DNA of 64,000 bases, taken from JAPOXR01 sp965199765. Lineage in GTDB: Bacteria > Pseudomonadota > Alphaproteobacteria > Rhodobacterales > Rhodobacteraceae. A model generated the notes under the pieces. It saw only the letters and a list, made by a program, of their open reading frames with translations. It was not told where the DNA came from and ran no database searches. A program made the translations under genes and the position numbers. The stretch lies in assembly GCA_965199765.1 (NCBI GenBank), contig CBDATC010000001.1, forward strand, positions 992,001 to 1,056,000. The letters are read 5' to 3'. Shown one piece after another: positions 55,816 through 64,000 of the stretch (positions are counted from its first letter, which is position 1; every line of letters begins with the position of its first letter).

Positions 55816-56600
55816 GAGTCCCGGCAACCATCAGAAAGAACCGAGCAATTTCGAATTTTTTGCATGTTGTCTTCCCCACAGCTGCGTTTTTGTTGATCGG
55901 CTCCATGTTCTGGATTGGGTTCTCCAGCGGCACCGAACCTTTAGGGGAGTCGGCCGCAAACACGGGTGGCGCTGAAAATTTAACCTATTCAGCCGAACTT
56001 CCTGATGGCTCCAGCTTGGATATGTACGCTCAGTCGGCCGTTCTGCTGTCAAGACGGGTGAACGCAAACAATGTCCGCGGTTCGGTGACTTACCCTGACG
56101 GGCACATTCGAACTGTCTTCTTGGAACGGGTTTCTTCGGATTGGAATCTCCAACGCGCATTTTATTGGAATGCTCTGCTCAGTGAAAACGCCGATGATGG
56201 CTCCGAAATTCAAATCACTCTCGAAACAGGAACCGCCACCGAAAATGGAATAATGGGCTCAGGGATGGCTGCGACAATCCAACGAGCCGATAACTCAACG
56301 CAAACCTACTCCGCTGCCCGGGCGGATATCCCGCTGACAGAGGGGGTGGCGAAATTCACTGATGGAGCAACCTTTACATGGACCGACGGTCCGAATAATG
56401 ATTGGCTCAAAGCTGAAACCCTGGAATTCCATGTCGAACCAAGACAATCATGGGCAAAGAGCCTCGGCGAAGTGCGATTCGAATTTTATGGCGGCCATGG
56501 CAGGGCTGGACAGCTCAACATTCTAGGTCAGACCGGGCAAGACCTGAATGATTCAGGACAAATTCATTTTACCGAAGGAGTGCAGCTTTCCTTTCCCTAA
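55812..56600 (+). CDS. lptC: LPS export protein LptC
   Basis: A 262-residue inner-membrane-anchored protein that passes lipopolysaccharide from LptB2FG to LptA. One N-terminal helix (VVFPTAAFLLIGSMFWIGF) is followed by a beta-jellyroll with YSAELPDGSSLDMYAQSAVL and SLGEVRFEFYGGHGRAGQL-like repeats. Sequence is divergent, as usual for LptC, but the position between kdsD and lptA is diagnostic. It overlaps kdsD by ATGA. Confidence 0.85.
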   Translation: MRVPATIRKNRAISNFLHVVFPTAAFLLIGSMFWIGFSSGTEPLGESAANTGGAENLTYSAELPDGSSLDMYAQSAVLLSRRVNANNVRGSVTYPDGHIRTVFLERVSSDWNLQRAFYWNALLSENADDGSEIQITLETGTATENGIMGSGMAATIQRADNSTQTYSAARADIPLTEGVAKFTDGATFTWTDGPNNDWLKAETLEFHVEPRQSWAKSLGEVRFEFYGGHGRAGQLNILGQTGQDLNDSGQIHFTEGVQLSFP

Positions 56601-56778
56601 TCCGCGCAAATGACGGTCATACGGGCTGGGAAAAGGCTGTTGAACGATGAGCCTGTCCCCGTCTCGACCTCTGACCACAGCGGCTCGAAGGAAAATGGTT
56701 TAACCCGGTAATCATGGTTTGACCATCGCGCATCTTCGTATAGATGGGTCTGAAGCAACAATATCGAGCGGAACACCT

Positions 56779-57267
56779 ATGCAAAATCGGTCAATTTTCT
56801 TAACCGCGCTGATCGCCAGCGTTTTTTTCTTCACATACAATGCTGAAGCGCAGGTCTCTCTTGTGTTCGCTCCCACCAATACATCAGACCCGGTTTATGT
56901 CGAAGCATTTGAGGCAACCATCGAGCGAGGCCGCCAAATCACAAGATTTGAAGGTGGAGTGGTGGTAACCCAGGGAGGGATCACACTGACCAGCGACTAC
57001 GCCGAGATCCAAACCGTCAATCCAGACAGCAGCGATATTCAACATGTTTTGGTCCAAGGCGATGTAGAGTTGACCGGAGAAACCGGATTCGTGGAAGCAG
57101 ACGAAGGAATCTATCTGGTTCAAGAACGTGTGGTTGAATTAAATGGCAATGTCCGAGTCAAAGCAGCCAACTTCTCTCTTTCCGGTCAATTATTCGTATA
57201 TAACCTCGATACCGGAGACAGCTCTCTAACAGGCGACAGCGCGGCGGATATCAAGATATCCGAGTAG
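56779..57267 (+). CDS. lptA: LPS transport periplasmic protein LptA
   Basis: A 162-residue periplasmic bridge protein. The start at 56779 gives the signal peptide MQNRSIFLTALIASVFFFTY cleaved near AEAQ. The OstA jellyroll follows: ITRFEGGVVVTQGGITLTSD, HVLVQGDVELTGETGFVEAD and ERVVELNGNVRVKAANFSLS, which are successive strands of the hydrophobic groove. The longer frame to 56719 has no support. It lies between lptC and lptB. Confidence 0.9.
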   Translation: MQNRSIFLTALIASVFFFTYNAEAQVSLVFAPTNTSDPVYVEAFEATIERGRQITRFEGGVVVTQGGITLTSDYAEIQTVNPDSSDIQHVLVQGDVELTGETGFVEADEGIYLVQERVVELNGNVRVKAANFSLSGQLFVYNLDTGDSSLTGDSAADIKISE

Positions 57268-57272
57268 CGCAA

Positions 57273-58016
57273 TTGGAGAGTGGCAACAAAAATATAGGCC
57301 TCCGCACCATTAACCTCTGCAAGAAAATCAAAGGCCGAGAGATCGTCAAATCGATCAGTCTTAACTTGCTGCCCCGAGAAATCGTAGGACTGCTGGGCCG
57401 TAATGGTGCAGGAAAGACCAGTACTTTTTATGTTATCGCCGGCCTGCAGTCTCCATCTTCAGGCACAATCCTGCTGGATGGCAACGACATCACCGCACTG
57501 CCTCAATACCTGCGGGCCCGGCTTGGCTTAGGCTATCTTCCGCAAGAGAACTCGGTGTTCCGGGGACTAACCGTGGAAGAGAACATCACGGCAATCCTTC
57601 AGCTCTGTGAGCCAAACCGTCGTCAGCGAAAACTGGATCTTGAAAATCTGCTTGAGGAATTTTCGATCGGCGATATCCGAAACACAAAGGGCGCTTCTTT
57701 GTCAGGGGGTGAAAGACGAAGGGTGGAAATCGCCCGAAGCATTGCATCAAGACCAAAATACATTTTGTTTGACGAGCCGTTCGCCGGCATTGATCCGGTC
57801 GTGGGGCGCGATATCCGCGACCTGCTGCAGATTTTAAGAAAGCGTGGTGTCGGCGTGCTGATTACCGACCATAATTGGCGGGAAACACTGGGGCTCGTCG
57901 ATCGCGTCTATGTTCTGTCGGAAGGAACCATACTTTCGTCAGGCAAACCAGAGGACGTGCTCAAAGATGAAAGTTTCACACAAGGCTATCTTGGCGACGA
58001 TCCATCCGAACTTTGA
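57273..58016 (+). CDS. lptB: LPS export ABC transporter ATPase LptB
   Basis: A 247-residue ATPase that drives lipopolysaccharide extraction. Walker A is GLLGRNGAGKTSTFYVIAGL, the Q-loop GYLPQENSVFRGLTVEENI, the signature SLSGGERRRVEIARSI and Walker B YILFDEPFAGIDP, all close to LptB consensus. The start is uncertain: the frame opens with TTG at 57273, five bases after lptA, and there is no clear ribosome site or nearby ATG. rpoN, which usually follows lptB in this class, is absent. Confidence 0.93.
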   Translation: MESGNKNIGLRTINLCKKIKGREIVKSISLNLLPREIVGLLGRNGAGKTSTFYVIAGLQSPSSGTILLDGNDITALPQYLRARLGLGYLPQENSVFRGLTVEENITAILQLCEPNRRQRKLDLENLLEEFSIGDIRNTKGASLSGGERRRVEIARSIASRPKYILFDEPFAGIDPVVGRDIRDLLQILRKRGVGVLITDHNWRETLGLVDRVYVLSEGTILSSGKPEDVLKDESFTQGYLGDDPSEL

Positions 58017-58119
58017 TCCTTTTGACCGACATGATTTGATGACAAATCGTCAATCCCGTCATACACTCACTTAAGAATCCCAGCCCTATCCGCACACAGG
58101 TTCGAAAGGTGGAATCGAT

Positions 58120-58698
58120 ATGAAAGTCATCATCAGCGGCAGACATCTTGACATTAAGGATGGACTTCGGAAACGGGTAAACGATCATCTGGAATCGTCA
58201 CTGCGAAAATTTGCGGTTCGACCAATCGAAGCACATGTGACCTTCACCCGCGAAGCCCAGCAATTTGACTGCGAAATCACTATTCATCTGTCGACCGGCT
58301 TGAACGCACAGGCCCGAGCGCGGTCCATGGAAACGTATCCGGCTTTCGATCAGGCTTGCGACAAACTCCGCAAACAACTGCGCCGATATAAGCGAAGATT
58401 GAAAAACCACCACAACGAGCGCAAAGCACCCGTCACATTTTCAGAAGCCCTGACATCGGTTGTGGTTTCACCCGCCGACAACCAAGAAGAAAATGAACCG
58501 GAAACTCTGCAGCCCGTAATCATCGCAGAAACCGAAACTCCAATTCCGGCATTGGCAGTCGGTGAAGCTGTTATGCAGATGGAACTGGCTGAAGCTTCAT
58601 TGCTTGTGTTCCGAAATCTAAGCCATGGCGGGGTGAACGTTGTGCACCGCCGCGACGACGGTCACATAGGATGGATTGATCCGCGCAGCACCAGCTGA
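58120..58698 (+). CDS. hpf: Ribosome hibernation-promoting factor, long form
   Basis: A 192-residue protein that dimerises idle ribosomes. The N-terminal S30AE domain has VIISGRHLDIKDGLRKRVND and a basic helix ending LRKQLRRYKRRLKNHH. After a linker rich in Glu/Pro, the C-terminal dimerisation domain has AEASLLVFRNLSHGGVNVVH and DDGHIGWIDP. It follows lptB after 103 bases and precedes the ptsN-like gene by 10 bases. Confidence 0.93.
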   Translation: MKVIISGRHLDIKDGLRKRVNDHLESSLRKFAVRPIEAHVTFTREAQQFDCEITIHLSTGLNAQARARSMETYPAFDQACDKLRKQLRRYKRRLKNHHNERKAPVTFSEALTSVVVSPADNQEENEPETLQPVIIAETETPIPALAVGEAVMQMELAEASLLVFRNLSHGGVNVVHRRDDGHIGWIDPRSTS

Positions 58699-58708
58699 CT
58701 TTAAGTCG

Positions 58709-59188
58709 ATGGAAACCCGCTGCCTCATGTTTGACTTAGTGGCCCCAAAAGCGGTTCAAATTGCAGCGTCGAAGGATATGACCATTACTCGGCTCTGCAA
58801 GACTCTCGCTCAGCTTTATAAACATGCGTATGCGCCGCATGATGCCGACATAAGCGTACGGGCTGCGAACGCTTTGAAAGAACGCTGCGCTCAGTCGCCG
58901 ATCAGCCTTGACGGCGGAGTATTGCTGTTGTTGGGCCATTTGCCCGAAAGGACACGGCCCACGGCGGTTTTTATTCGCTTTCGTCAGCCTACGCTCGTCA
59001 AAGGCCTGGCGGCGCCAGCAGATCTTGTCTACGCGCAATTTGGACCCAAAGATGAAAGAAGAACCGATCTCATGCTGTTGGCCCAAGCAGCGCAAATTTT
59101 GGTTCAATCCAGGATGCAGAATTCACTGCGCGAAACAACAACACCTTCTATGCTGCATTCAGTCCTGACCGATGCCGCGGCAGGTTAA
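58709..59188 (+). CDS. PtsN-like protein (EIIA-Ntr) lacking the phosphorylation histidine
   Basis: A protein of about 159 residues in the usual ptsN place behind hpf. The C-terminal part (ADLVYAQFGPKDERRTDLML, LLAQAAQILVQSRMQNSLRE) matches EIIA-Ntr. The active-site segment, normally GIAIPHGRLP, aligns as GVLLLLGHLP, so the histidine that takes phosphate from NPr is leucine here. Several nearby residues also differ. The protein may be a non-phosphorylatable regulator or on the way to loss. The ATG at 58709 is ten bases after hpf; an ATG at 58727 is also possible. Confidence 0.72.
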   Translation: METRCLMFDLVAPKAVQIAASKDMTITRLCKTLAQLYKHAYAPHDADISVRAANALKERCAQSPISLDGGVLLLLGHLPERTRPTAVFIRFRQPTLVKGLAAPADLVYAQFGPKDERRTDLMLLAQAAQILVQSRMQNSLRETTTPSMLHSVLTDAAAG

Positions 59189-59645
59189 CTTCTAATTTCT
59201 CAACCGGTCCGGGATCGCTTTGCAAGCGCTTCCAGTCTATGAAATCGCACTGTGTTTTCGGCGAGACGAACGCTTTTCCAACGGCTTGGAATGGAAATGA
59301 CTCAGCAATGATAAGGATTTCGGCGGATCGGCAACCGTCGAATTCCGCGCACGGGAAACGGCAGCTACGCCACCCATTCGACGCTCATAGCGGAGCATCC
59401 GTATATTCAGGCAAGGCTGCGGAACCGCGATGTGCCGAAGCTCAAGGAGGGCGGCCATAAATCCAAGCAGCTTACGCCAAAGCAATCGCATTCATTGCAC
59501 TGGATTTATCCGAATTGCACAGATCCAACATGCTGCGGGCGGTCGCTCCAACGAAGCGGAATGGTCCTGAGATGGTTTTACGACCCGTTTCAGTTTGCGT
59601 CTTCCGAACCAAAGATAACCGCGGGGGCTGGGAGTTACACCCGAC
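59189..59645. other. Intergenic region between ptsN-like and icmB
   Basis: On the plus strand a frame with protein-like wording (GNGSYATHSTLIAEHPYIQA, RLRNRDVPKLKEGGHKS) runs from about 59318 to 59510, but it has no start codon of its own and no family that I know. It may be a gene remnant. Nothing else is seen; the two transcripts converge here. Confidence 0.3.
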
Positions 59646-62600
59646 TCAGCGGTTCGCTCCATCGTCGCACATCAAGGATTTCGCCATTCGGTAATGCCGA
59701 ATTTGTTCTGCCAGTTCCTGGGCCAGCGATTCAATCACACCGTTCCGGCAAAATTCTATTCCTTGTTCCATGCGGCGAGCCACGCGTTTTTCGATTTCAG
59801 ACTTTGCAGATCCACTGGGAAAGCGGCCCGCGAGCGCCACCCTCGCTTCGACCGGACCGAGCAGGCCGATCAATAGCGTCCTGAGCGCCGTGTCCTCAGG
59901 CGTTGTTGACAAAGACCAAAGTTCATGGGCGCCGATTGTCAGATAGAGCAACTGGCGCACAACGCCACACTTGTGGCGCATCACGGTGAAAAACGGCGCA
60001 CCCCTCGAAGTAGGGCCTGTGAGCTTGCGCCGAAGGATATCGATTTCGGCCGGACCCAATCCCCAACGGTCTGCATATGCCGTGACCGAACGACCCGAAG
60101 GAGCATCAAAGATCATAAACGATGATGCCACGTCCAGAATTTCCTCGCCGAAATCGTCCAGCAGCTGGGATGCCAGCGTCAAACGCATATTGTTCTTTCT
60201 GCCCTCTCGAATATCCTGCAGCACCTGGCGCCGAAAGCCCGCTAAACCGCCGGTCCGATGAAATTCATCGATGCAAAGCAATTTAGGAGATCGCCGGTTA
60301 AGTCGAACCTTCTCGTGATGATGCGCCAAATACCGCTTCGGGCAATGTCCGCTCGTAACCAAGCGACTGATTTCATCCTCATCGATAAGCCAGTGACCAA
60401 TCATGAATTGCCGGGCCAGCATATAAATGAGTGCGGTCCGTCTTTCGGCCGCAGCCCCACCGCTCACTCCCGAAACCTCGTCCAAGTCAAGAGCGGCGAT
60501 GCGGGCCGAACCGGCATCAAAGCAAGTTGGTCCCGCCAAGATCCGAAACTCGCGAAGCGCCTCCGCTATGCGGCGCTGAAACGTCTGCAAAACCGGTTCC
60601 GCGCCAGAATCGGCGCTCACACCGGAATAAAGCGCCGCGATATGATCCGCTTGGCACGCCGACGCCAGATCTGCCAATACCGGCACCGCGCGCGTCTGAG
60701 CCTTAGCCGCTTCTTCGCTGCAGCCTGCGAGAAACAACGCATCGGTTACATTCCACCAGCTGGCAAATTCATCCATAGCGATTCCGGCTGTTTTCAGAGC
60801 TTGGTCAACTTCTGGAACCTCTCCTTCAATGTATCGTTTTGGCGACCCTCCATCGGCCAATTTTTCATAGGCATAATCCACGGCCGCGGCCGACATTCCG
60901 GCTATCGGGCAGGCGCCACCCATCTCGTCCGATCCGCATAGCGTGGCCAGAAAATTCACCAGGAACGAACGTCCGGCGGCGAGAGGACAACGTATTCCGA
61001 GGGGCGTGTCAAATGGATTAATCGCGTGACTCTGCGTCATTCTGAGTTTCAGATGCATCACATCTCCGCGCCGTTCAGCCGGGAGCGCCTCCTTGACAAG
61101 ATCAACAAAGCCTTTCGATGAGCGCCCGATATCCAGAATAGCAATGCACGGGAGATTGGCCGATCCTGCTTCACCAACATGCGGAGCCAGCGCACATGCC
61201 AGATTGACAGAGTGCATCGCCACCGATTTGCCTGAACCCGGCGATCCCGAATAAATGTCGACCCAGCTGTTCTGTTGCGACGAGCCTGGACAATATGGCC
61301 ATGCCTTGCCGTCCGCAGTCCGGAAAATAACCGGACCCTCTATCCACGGACTGGCTTGACGGGAAAGCGGCAACATGGCGATCGCACCGGAAAGCGGCGC
61401 TGCGGCCGCGGGAGCTGTCGATTCCGGACCCAGTCCCGCCATTGAGGATAAAATCGCTGCGAGCGGGTCGCCGGTGACAGAATCAACCGATGCATTGCCC
61501 CATCTCTCGACAGCTCGCTTTAAAATAGCGGATTTGCGTCGAAGCACACGCAATTCTCCAACGCGGGACCATGTGGCGAAAGAAATTCGCAGTCGAACGA
61601 CTGTATCGCCAACGCCGTCAATCTCCCGCAATGCGCTGATCGCGTCGCGAATCCGCGTATTTCTGACCGGGGCGGCGAAAGCGAAGAGACGGGCGAATTG
61701 TTCTCTCAGTCGAACCGTCTGCAAACCTCCCGACTCAATCAAAAACCGGCAGCGCCATGACAGTGACATCGGCGAGGCTGAAACCGCCTCCACCAAACTA
61801 TCAAACGACATGAGCACCTCGGGAGCCACGGTGACATCGAATCCGGAAAACAACGCGTCGCCAATCCGAACGATGCCCGGCTCGACAATCACTGCGTCTT
61901 CTGTTGCCAACTGACGATCGAGCGGTGCCGGCAGGAGATTACTGAAGTCCGTTCCCTCCAGCTCTCTCGGCCTGCTCGGCATCAAGCCAAGCGCGCGCAC
62001 GATCCGCTCACCATCGGCAGATGATTCAAACAGCCGCGGCTTCCAAGCCTGCTTCCAAGGTGCGGTAAAAGGATAGAGCGAAGCCCTGATTTCGCGCAGC
62101 GCTTCCACGATATTCAGAACGCGGGCAGCACGGGATTGAACGCGAAGATCTCTGCAAAGCGCCTCGGTTAAAGTCGTATGCCTGGCATAAACCGCTGGTA
62201 TTTCTTCATGTCTTGTCGCTCCGCTCAGAGATCTCTGCTCCGCAGTCTTGGCGGACTCGCGTCGCTCTTCTTCACCGTTGCGCACGGGCCGCGTGAAAAT
62301 GACAGCGAGACAGGTTTCCTCTGCCAGCATATTCGCCAGGCGGCGTTCGCTTCCATCGAGCACATCTTGCAGCTCCAGACAAAGTTCCGCGGCTCTTGAA
62401 CGGCTGCGGTTGACTGCCTGCTCCACATTCCGCTGGGCCGCAACCGGGTCTCGCGCAAATGTGAACTCCAGCGCATGTCCAGGCCGCGATAGAAACGGCG
62501 CCATTGAAACCCGAAGCGCTTCTGCAACATCTGCCAATCCGGATTTGTCGTCGTGGCTAAATGCGCCTTCGATCCGAATGATTGAAGCAAGCGAACCGTC

Positions 62601-62699
62601 CTTCAACACAAGCGTCTGATCATCTTCCACGGATTCGATTCGTATGCGGTCTGCCAAACAAGCAGAAGGCGCCAATCCAAAGTCCTCAAACCAACTCAC
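59646..62699 (-). CDS. Type IVB secretion ATPase IcmB/DotO
   Basis: A 1017-residue VirB4-class ATPase. The N-terminal DDQTLVLKDGSLASIIRIEG closely resembles the start of Legionella IcmB/DotO, and total length agrees. Walker A is SGSPGSGKSVAMHS near residue 485. SHAINPFDTPLG and LCIDEFHRTGG (Walker B, near 811) follow, then LTLASQLLDDFGEEILD, the RecA-like core of these conjugation ATPases. It powers assembly or substrate transfer of an I-type (Dot/Icm) machine at the inner membrane. It overlaps the upstream gene by four bases. Related IncI TraU is the other possible label. No other Dot/Icm gene is inside the window. Confidence 0.8.
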   Translation of the reverse strand: MSWFEDFGLAPSACLADRIRIESVEDDQTLVLKDGSLASIIRIEGAFSHDDKSGLADVAEALRVSMAPFLSRPGHALEFTFARDPVAAQRNVEQAVNRSRSRAAELCLELQDVLDGSERRLANMLAEETCLAVIFTRPVRNGEEERRESAKTAEQRSLSGATRHEEIPAVYARHTTLTEALCRDLRVQSRAARVLNIVEALREIRASLYPFTAPWKQAWKPRLFESSADGERIVRALGLMPSRPRELEGTDFSNLLPAPLDRQLATEDAVIVEPGIVRIGDALFSGFDVTVAPEVLMSFDSLVEAVSASPMSLSWRCRFLIESGGLQTVRLREQFARLFAFAAPVRNTRIRDAISALREIDGVGDTVVRLRISFATWSRVGELRVLRRKSAILKRAVERWGNASVDSVTGDPLAAILSSMAGLGPESTAPAAAAPLSGAIAMLPLSRQASPWIEGPVIFRTADGKAWPYCPGSSQQNSWVDIYSGSPGSGKSVAMHSVNLACALAPHVGEAGSANLPCIAILDIGRSSKGFVDLVKEALPAERRGDVMHLKLRMTQSHAINPFDTPLGIRCPLAAGRSFLVNFLATLCGSDEMGGACPIAGMSAAAVDYAYEKLADGGSPKRYIEGEVPEVDQALKTAGIAMDEFASWWNVTDALFLAGCSEEAAKAQTRAVPVLADLASACQADHIAALYSGVSADSGAEPVLQTFQRRIAEALREFRILAGPTCFDAGSARIAALDLDEVSGVSGGAAAERRTALIYMLARQFMIGHWLIDEDEISRLVTSGHCPKRYLAHHHEKVRLNRRSPKLLCIDEFHRTGGLAGFRRQVLQDIREGRKNNMRLTLASQLLDDFGEEILDVASSFMIFDAPSGRSVTAYADRWGLGPAEIDILRRKLTGPTSRGAPFFTVMRHKCGVVRQLLYLTIGAHELWSLSTTPEDTALRTLLIGLLGPVEARVALAGRFPSGSAKSEIEKRVARRMEQGIEFCRNGVIESLAQELAEQIRHYRMAKSLMCDDGANR

Positions 62700-64000
62700 G
62701 ACTGAAACTTTGCGAGAACCTCTTCAAGCGAGTCGATTTTCTTTCGGCTGCTGTACGGGCGCCCGTCAGTAAACCCATCCAGCTTGCGGACCAGTCCGCA
62801 TAAGCCGAGCTGCGATGCGACTGCGAGGGTCTGTTCCTTCCCAGCTCCGCCGAATTGATCGGGATTGGCCAGCAGAGAATATCCGGCTGCCTTCAGTCTG
62901 CGGGCGATACCGGCTTGCACATGCAAACCGGTCTTCCACAAAACATCTGCGATCTCCGCCGCATGAGCATTTCCTTCGACCTGAACCGAAACGGCTCCAG
63001 CGGCCGCTGATACAACGATCCCGCCTCTGGCTTCGACTGCCTCGATGGCTTCAAGAACACTGATCCGGTCATAAGCGGCAATCCAGACTGCCTCCATGGA
63101 AGGAACCTTCTTTCTGCGCGCGCTCATTTGGCAAACCGCGCGGATAAGATTCTCCGACGCCAATCCAGCCGACCACGATATTCGCGTCTTTCGTCGATTT
63201 CCGCACGCCGAGATCAATTCTGAAGCGCAGCGGTTCAAAACTGATCTGTGCCGACGAGGTCTGAAAGTGCCCACAAAAACCTCAGCAGGCATGAAATCAC
63301 CGTAACGCCGAAGCACGGCTGCTTCCTCGAGAATGAACCAGTTCCGACCCCAGCTGCTGTCGGGACCGCGCAGCCAGCTGCGAAGCCACTTGGACTTGAT
63401 AGGCGCCATGGGTTGAAAATAGCCTCGTATCAAGACCGGCCGATTCATGTTTTGTAGAGCTGATTCCAAAGAATCTGCCATCGGCTCGCCTGCGCTGTCT
63501 ATGCTGATTGGCTTCCAAATCGCGCAATTTGGGACCGGCTGTGAAGCGAGCCACATCAAATGCGAATGCTTCGGACGCGACGCTCGCAAAATTTGCTGTC
63601 TGCCCCGCGCGCAAAAATCAGGCTCTCCGATGCCGAAAACCAAAGACGAACGCGCCGACATGGCGACTTCTTTGGTTCTTGGTCGTGTGCGATCAAGGGA
63701 TGGCCTCACAAAGTCCTGCATTCCCACCGCCAAGCTGATTCTACCGAATGTTCTTCGCCGGCTCAGTGGTTCGTCGAGTGAATTGGCTAGACCACCGCGC
63801 TTCGCTGCCATGACCGACAAAAAAATTGTCCGCTCGGCGATTTCCGCCAATCCTTGAACATGTTTTTCATTGCACGTTTCCGGCAATCCGAATTCTTCCC
63901 GGATCTGCCGCCAAGAAACCCCGATCCAACCATCGGCATGCACCACTCGGCTGCGTCGTTCAGCCAGACTTTGAAGGATGATTTCCACGCTGCCATCAGA
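62696..64000 (-). CDS. Unrecognised protein upstream of icmB (may run off right edge)
   Basis: At least 430 codons, cotranslated with icmB through a 4-base overlap. A GTG at 63988 could be the start, but the frame stays open to 64000, so the gene may be longer. The N-terminal half is basic (LSRRRTFGRISLAVGMQDFV, RTRPRTKEVAMSARSS). The C-terminal half (AYDRISVLEAIEAVEARGGI, then NAHAAEIADVLWKTGLHVQA) looks like a small alpha/beta domain. No signal peptide or membrane helix is seen. It is not IcmJ/DotN, the usual neighbour of icmB. Function unknown; a secretion-system component is inferred from position alone. Confidence 0.55.
   Translation of the reverse strand, partial: SDGSVEIILQSLAERRSRVVHADGWIGVSWRQIREEFGLPETCNEKHVQGLAEIAERTIFLSVMAAKRGGLANSLDEPLSRRRTFGRISLAVGMQDFVRPSLDRTRPRTKEVAMSARSSLVFGIGEPDFCARGRQQILRASRPKHSHLMWLASQPVPNCAIWKPISIDSAGEPMADSLESALQNMNRPVLIRGYFQPMAPIKSKWLRSWLRGPDSSWGRNWFILEEAAVLRRYGDFMPAEVFVGTFRPRRHRSVLNRCASELISACGNRRKTRISWSAGLASENLIRAVCQMSARRKKVPSMEAVWIAAYDRISVLEAIEAVEARGGIVVSAAAGAVSVQVEGNAHAAEIADVLWKTGLHVQAGIARRLKAAGYSLLANPDQFGGAGKEQTLAVASQLGLCGLVRKLDGFTDGRPYSSRKKIDSLEEVLAKFQS

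Overview
The window is chromosomal DNA from an alphaproteobacterium that I cannot place to genus. The evidence is gene order and protein type: holA-lptE-leuS followed by a DUF3576 lipoprotein, an aminotransferase-ftsK-lolA operon, and rnd-kdsD-lptC-lptA-lptB-hpf-ptsN. These core blocks are separated by accessory stretches rich in broken genes, repeats and toxin-antitoxin debris. Base composition by eye changes sharply between core and accessory DNA: the genes at 6.7-8.2 kb and 35-40 kb are clearly richer in G+C, and 17-18 kb is AT-rich.

Layout. 1-4.7 kb: the end of a glutathione transferase gene, holA, lptE, leuS and a small lipoprotein, all on the minus strand. 4.7-9 kb: a decayed island with a HigB toxin, a HigA antitoxin fused to an ImmA/IrrE protease, a frameshifted AAA ATPase, and a 137-bp repeat that recurs near 30.5 kb. 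9.1-16.9 kb: a four-gene plus-strand operon (secreted von Willebrand A protein, ABC ATPase, FtsX-type permease, very large formylglycine-enzyme-fold protein). It resembles the TagT-TagS-TagR and PpkA sensor parts of the type VI secretion threonine-phosphorylation pathway, but has no kinase, phosphatase or secretion genes beside it. 17-34 kb: YggS, an L,D-transpeptidase, RibA, a lytic transglycosylase, LolA, FtsK, an aminotransferase, an amidase, a copper P-type ATPase with a cobalamin-riboswitch-like leader, a short-chain dehydrogenase, and a lipoprotein that joins a metzincin protease to a TbpB-like barrel.

34.2-40.6 kb is a GC-rich islet enclosed by a perfect 26-bp inverted repeat. It holds a RES-toxin fragment, a 1643-residue single-chain (type ISP) restriction-modification enzyme, an aminotransferase fragment and a VapB with a broken VapC. 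40.8-50.5 kb is a carboxylate uptake and catabolism region: DapA-family lyase, FAD amine oxidase, TcuA, TcuB, PrpF-type isomerase, fused TctA-TctB, and TctC. 51-59.2 kb returns to core functions: an EF-G-like GTPase, tRNA-Leu, RNase D, and the lipopolysaccharide export genes with hpf and a ptsN-like gene. rpoN is missing from its usual place, and the PtsN-like protein has lost its phosphorylatable histidine. 59.6-64 kb begins a type IVB secretion locus (IcmB/DotO and an unrecognised partner) that runs off the right edge.

The best candidates for something new are the kinase-less Tag/VWA membrane module, the inverted-repeat defence islet, the metzincin/TbpB-like lipoprotein, the riboswitch-like leader of the copper ATPase, and the paired loss of rpoN and PtsN function.
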